Shown here piece after piece: positions 5,948 to 6,786 of a DNA stretch of 6,786 bases. Position 1 is the first letter of the stretch, and each line of letters opens with the position of its first letter. The stretch comes from an uncultured Oscillospiraceae bacterium (GTDB taxonomy: Bacteria > Bacillota > Clostridia > Oscillospirales > Oscillospiraceae), in assembly GCA_905233595.1 (NCBI GenBank), contig CAJOFI010000043.1, positions 1 through 6,786 on the forward strand, in the 5' to 3' direction. The notes under the pieces were generated by a model. It saw only the letters and a list, made by a program, of their open reading frames with translations. It was not told where the DNA came from and made no database searches. A program made the translations under genes and the position numbers.

Positions 5948-6105
5948 GGAACTGTTCCGAATAACTTGTGCAATCTGTCTTGCCTTTTTCACCTGTAGCT
6001 TCGTTGTCAAATCTTGAAATACACAAAGTATTCCTGCGATTTTCCGCCTTGCTACAGGCGAAAAATCCTAAGCCATCTTTGCGCAATTGATTTCTGCACA
6101 GTTCC
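5948..6105 (-). mobile_element. MITE-like element, copy 2 (158 bp, inverted relative to copy 1)
   Basis: The reverse complement matches 661-783 closely along its length, with about 36 extra internal bases. Terminal inverted repeats begin GGAACTGT on both sides; the flanks carry a 3-bp direct repeat CAA (5945-5947 and 6106-6108), different from the TTA around copy 1, so each copy seems to have its own target-site duplication. The internal hairpin (6038-6049 with 6056-6067) is kept. A minus-strand open frame of 71 codons across this copy (5871-6086) is treated as spurious. The element ends 22 bp before the ATG of the next gene, so it forms most of that gene's upstream region. Confidence 0.82.
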
Positions 6106-6127
6106 CAAATCTGTCAGGAGGGATCGG

Positions 6128-6664
6128 ATGAACCAGACCTATTTTCTCGGCGGAAACTCCTGCCGGGGCTTTTTTTCGCTTTACGAGGGCTTTCCGCCGG
6201 AGGAGGGGGCTTTTCTGCACATCATCAAGGGCGGCCCCGGCACGGGCAAATCCGGCTTTATGCGCAGGATCGCCCAGGCGGCCGAGGAGCGGGGGATGGA
6301 CGTGCACCGCGTCCTCTGTTCCGGCGACCCGGATTCGCTGGACGGCGTGTACGTCCCGGCGCTGCACACCGCCTGGGTGGACGGCACCGCGCCCCATGTC
6401 GTGGAGCCGAGGCACTTCGGCGCGGATTCTGATTATGTAAACCTCGGGAGCTTCGTGCGCCTGCCCATGGCGGAGCGGGATCGGCAGGAGATCGCCCGCA
6501 TCACGGCGGCCTACAAGGCGCTCTACGCCGAGGCCTACGAAAAGCTCAGCGAGGCGAAAGCACTGCACGACGAGCTGGAGGCCGTCTACAAGCCCTACGT
6601 GGATTTCGCCGCGCTCACGGCGTTCACGGACAAAACGGTCGCAGAGCTGTTTGAGGAAAAGTAA
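6128..6664 (+). CDS. P-loop ATPase, single-domain relative of the PRK06851 family
   Basis: A 178-aa protein starting MNQTYFLGGNSCRGF. Walker A is GGPGTGKS at 35-42, followed by CSGDPDSLDGV (64-74) and VDGTAPHVVEP (84-94). These three motifs in this order match, from memory, the first half of PRK06851-type ATPases of Firmicutes, which are about 360 aa and carry a second P-loop half. Residues ~117-155 are charged and helical, probably a coiled coil. The protein ends at a TAA after FEEK, at about the place where the second half would begin, so it is either a genuine one-domain form or a truncated gene. AGGAGGG at 6116-6122 lies 5 nt before the ATG, which fixes the start over an in-frame ATG (6014) inside the MITE-like element. 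No clear promoter was found. The function of the family is not known to me. Confidence 0.75.
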   Translation: MNQTYFLGGNSCRGFFSLYEGFPPEEGAFLHIIKGGPGTGKSGFMRRIAQAAEERGMDVHRVLCSGDPDSLDGVYVPALHTAWVDGTAPHVVEPRHFGADSDYVNLGSFVRLPMAERDRQEIARITAAYKALYAEAYEKLSEAKALHDELEAVYKPYVDFAALTAFTDKTVAELFEEK

Positions 6665-6690
6665 CGAAGCAGTCGGCGCCGCCGCTCCTT

Positions 6691-6743
6691 GGCTCCCCCT
6701 CTGGGGGAGCTGTCGCCGCCGCTTGCGGCGGTGACTGAGAGGG
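6691..6743. repeat. GC-rich palindromic intergenic repeat (REP-like)
   Basis: There are two consecutive hairpins: an 8-bp stem GCTCCCCC/GGGGGAGC (6692-6699 with 6703-6710) and an 11-bp stem with one G-U pair (6712-6722 with 6725-6735). An outer CCCTCT (6697-6702) can alternatively pair with AGAGGG (6738-6743) to enclose the second hairpin. This arrangement is familiar as a dispersed repeat in gut Clostridia such as Faecalibacterium relatives (from memory). It lies 27 nt past the ATPase stop and could stall transcription, but has no T-tract. A further 5-bp hairpin CAGTG/CACTG ends the window (6773-6786). Confidence 0.65.
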
Positions 6744-6786
6744 CTTGCGCGGCGCGGCGGACCCTCTCCGCCCAGTGTAAGCACTG

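Noticed and set aside
6004..6036. Promoter for the ATPase gene inside MITE-like copy 2 (TTGTCA ... TATTCC)
   Set aside because: The spacing is 19 nt and the -10 match is poor; not strong enough to annotate.
5871..6086. 71-codon minus-strand open frame overlapping the end of the SLOG gene and the MITE-like element
   Set aside because: It is explained entirely by the repeat sequence, has no ribosome site, and the equivalent frame is broken in copy 1.

Overview
The window looks like chromosomal DNA from a GC-rich, spore-forming gut Clostridium relative (Oscillospiraceae/Ruminococcaceae type). This is inferred from a spoVAD fragment, a PotD lipoprotein signal with a Gram-positive style lipobox, strong AGGAGG-type ribosome sites, consensus sigma-A promoters and GC-rich palindromic intergenic repeats. 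The species cannot be named from the sequence alone.

Layout. Bases 1-282 (+) hold the 3' end of a probable IS66-type transposase. It abuts a broken spoVAD gene (245-532, -) that keeps only the first ~65 codons. Bases 661-783 are a small non-coding element with imperfect terminal inverted repeats (MITE-like). An intrinsic terminator (788-825, -) follows and closes a complete polyamine ABC importer operon on the minus strand, potA-potB-potC-potD (4896 down to 871). Its genes overlap by 4 nt (A/B, C/D) or are 14 nt apart (B/C). Going right, there is a 360-nt pot leader, two divergent consensus promoters, a DUF1273/SLOG (YpsA-like) gene (5384-5887, +), a second inverted copy of the MITE-like element (5948-6105), a short P-loop ATPase gene resembling the first half of the PRK06851 family (6128-6664, +), and a GC-rich palindromic repeat at the right edge.

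Function. PotD is the lipid-anchored polyamine-binding protein, PotB and PotC form the membrane channel, and PotA is the ATPase: a full spermidine/putrescine importer. The most interesting signal is upstream of potA. A perfect-spacing promoter (-35 5288-5293, -10 5265-5270, minus strand) starts a leader of about 360 nt. The leader has a GC-rich multi-branched region, then a hairpin that displays an 8-nt bulge, then a 12-bp intrinsic terminator with a U-tract ending 10 nt before the potA Shine-Dalgarno. The bulge is exactly complementary to the 5' arm of that terminator. This has the layout of a transcription attenuator or riboswitch controlling polyamine uptake. I recognise no known riboswitch class in it.

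The two MITE-like copies, in inverted orientation and each flanked by its own 3-bp direct repeat (TTA, CAA), bracket the pot/SLOG block. With the broken spoVAD and the transposase remnant, they suggest that this locus has been reshaped by small mobile elements.
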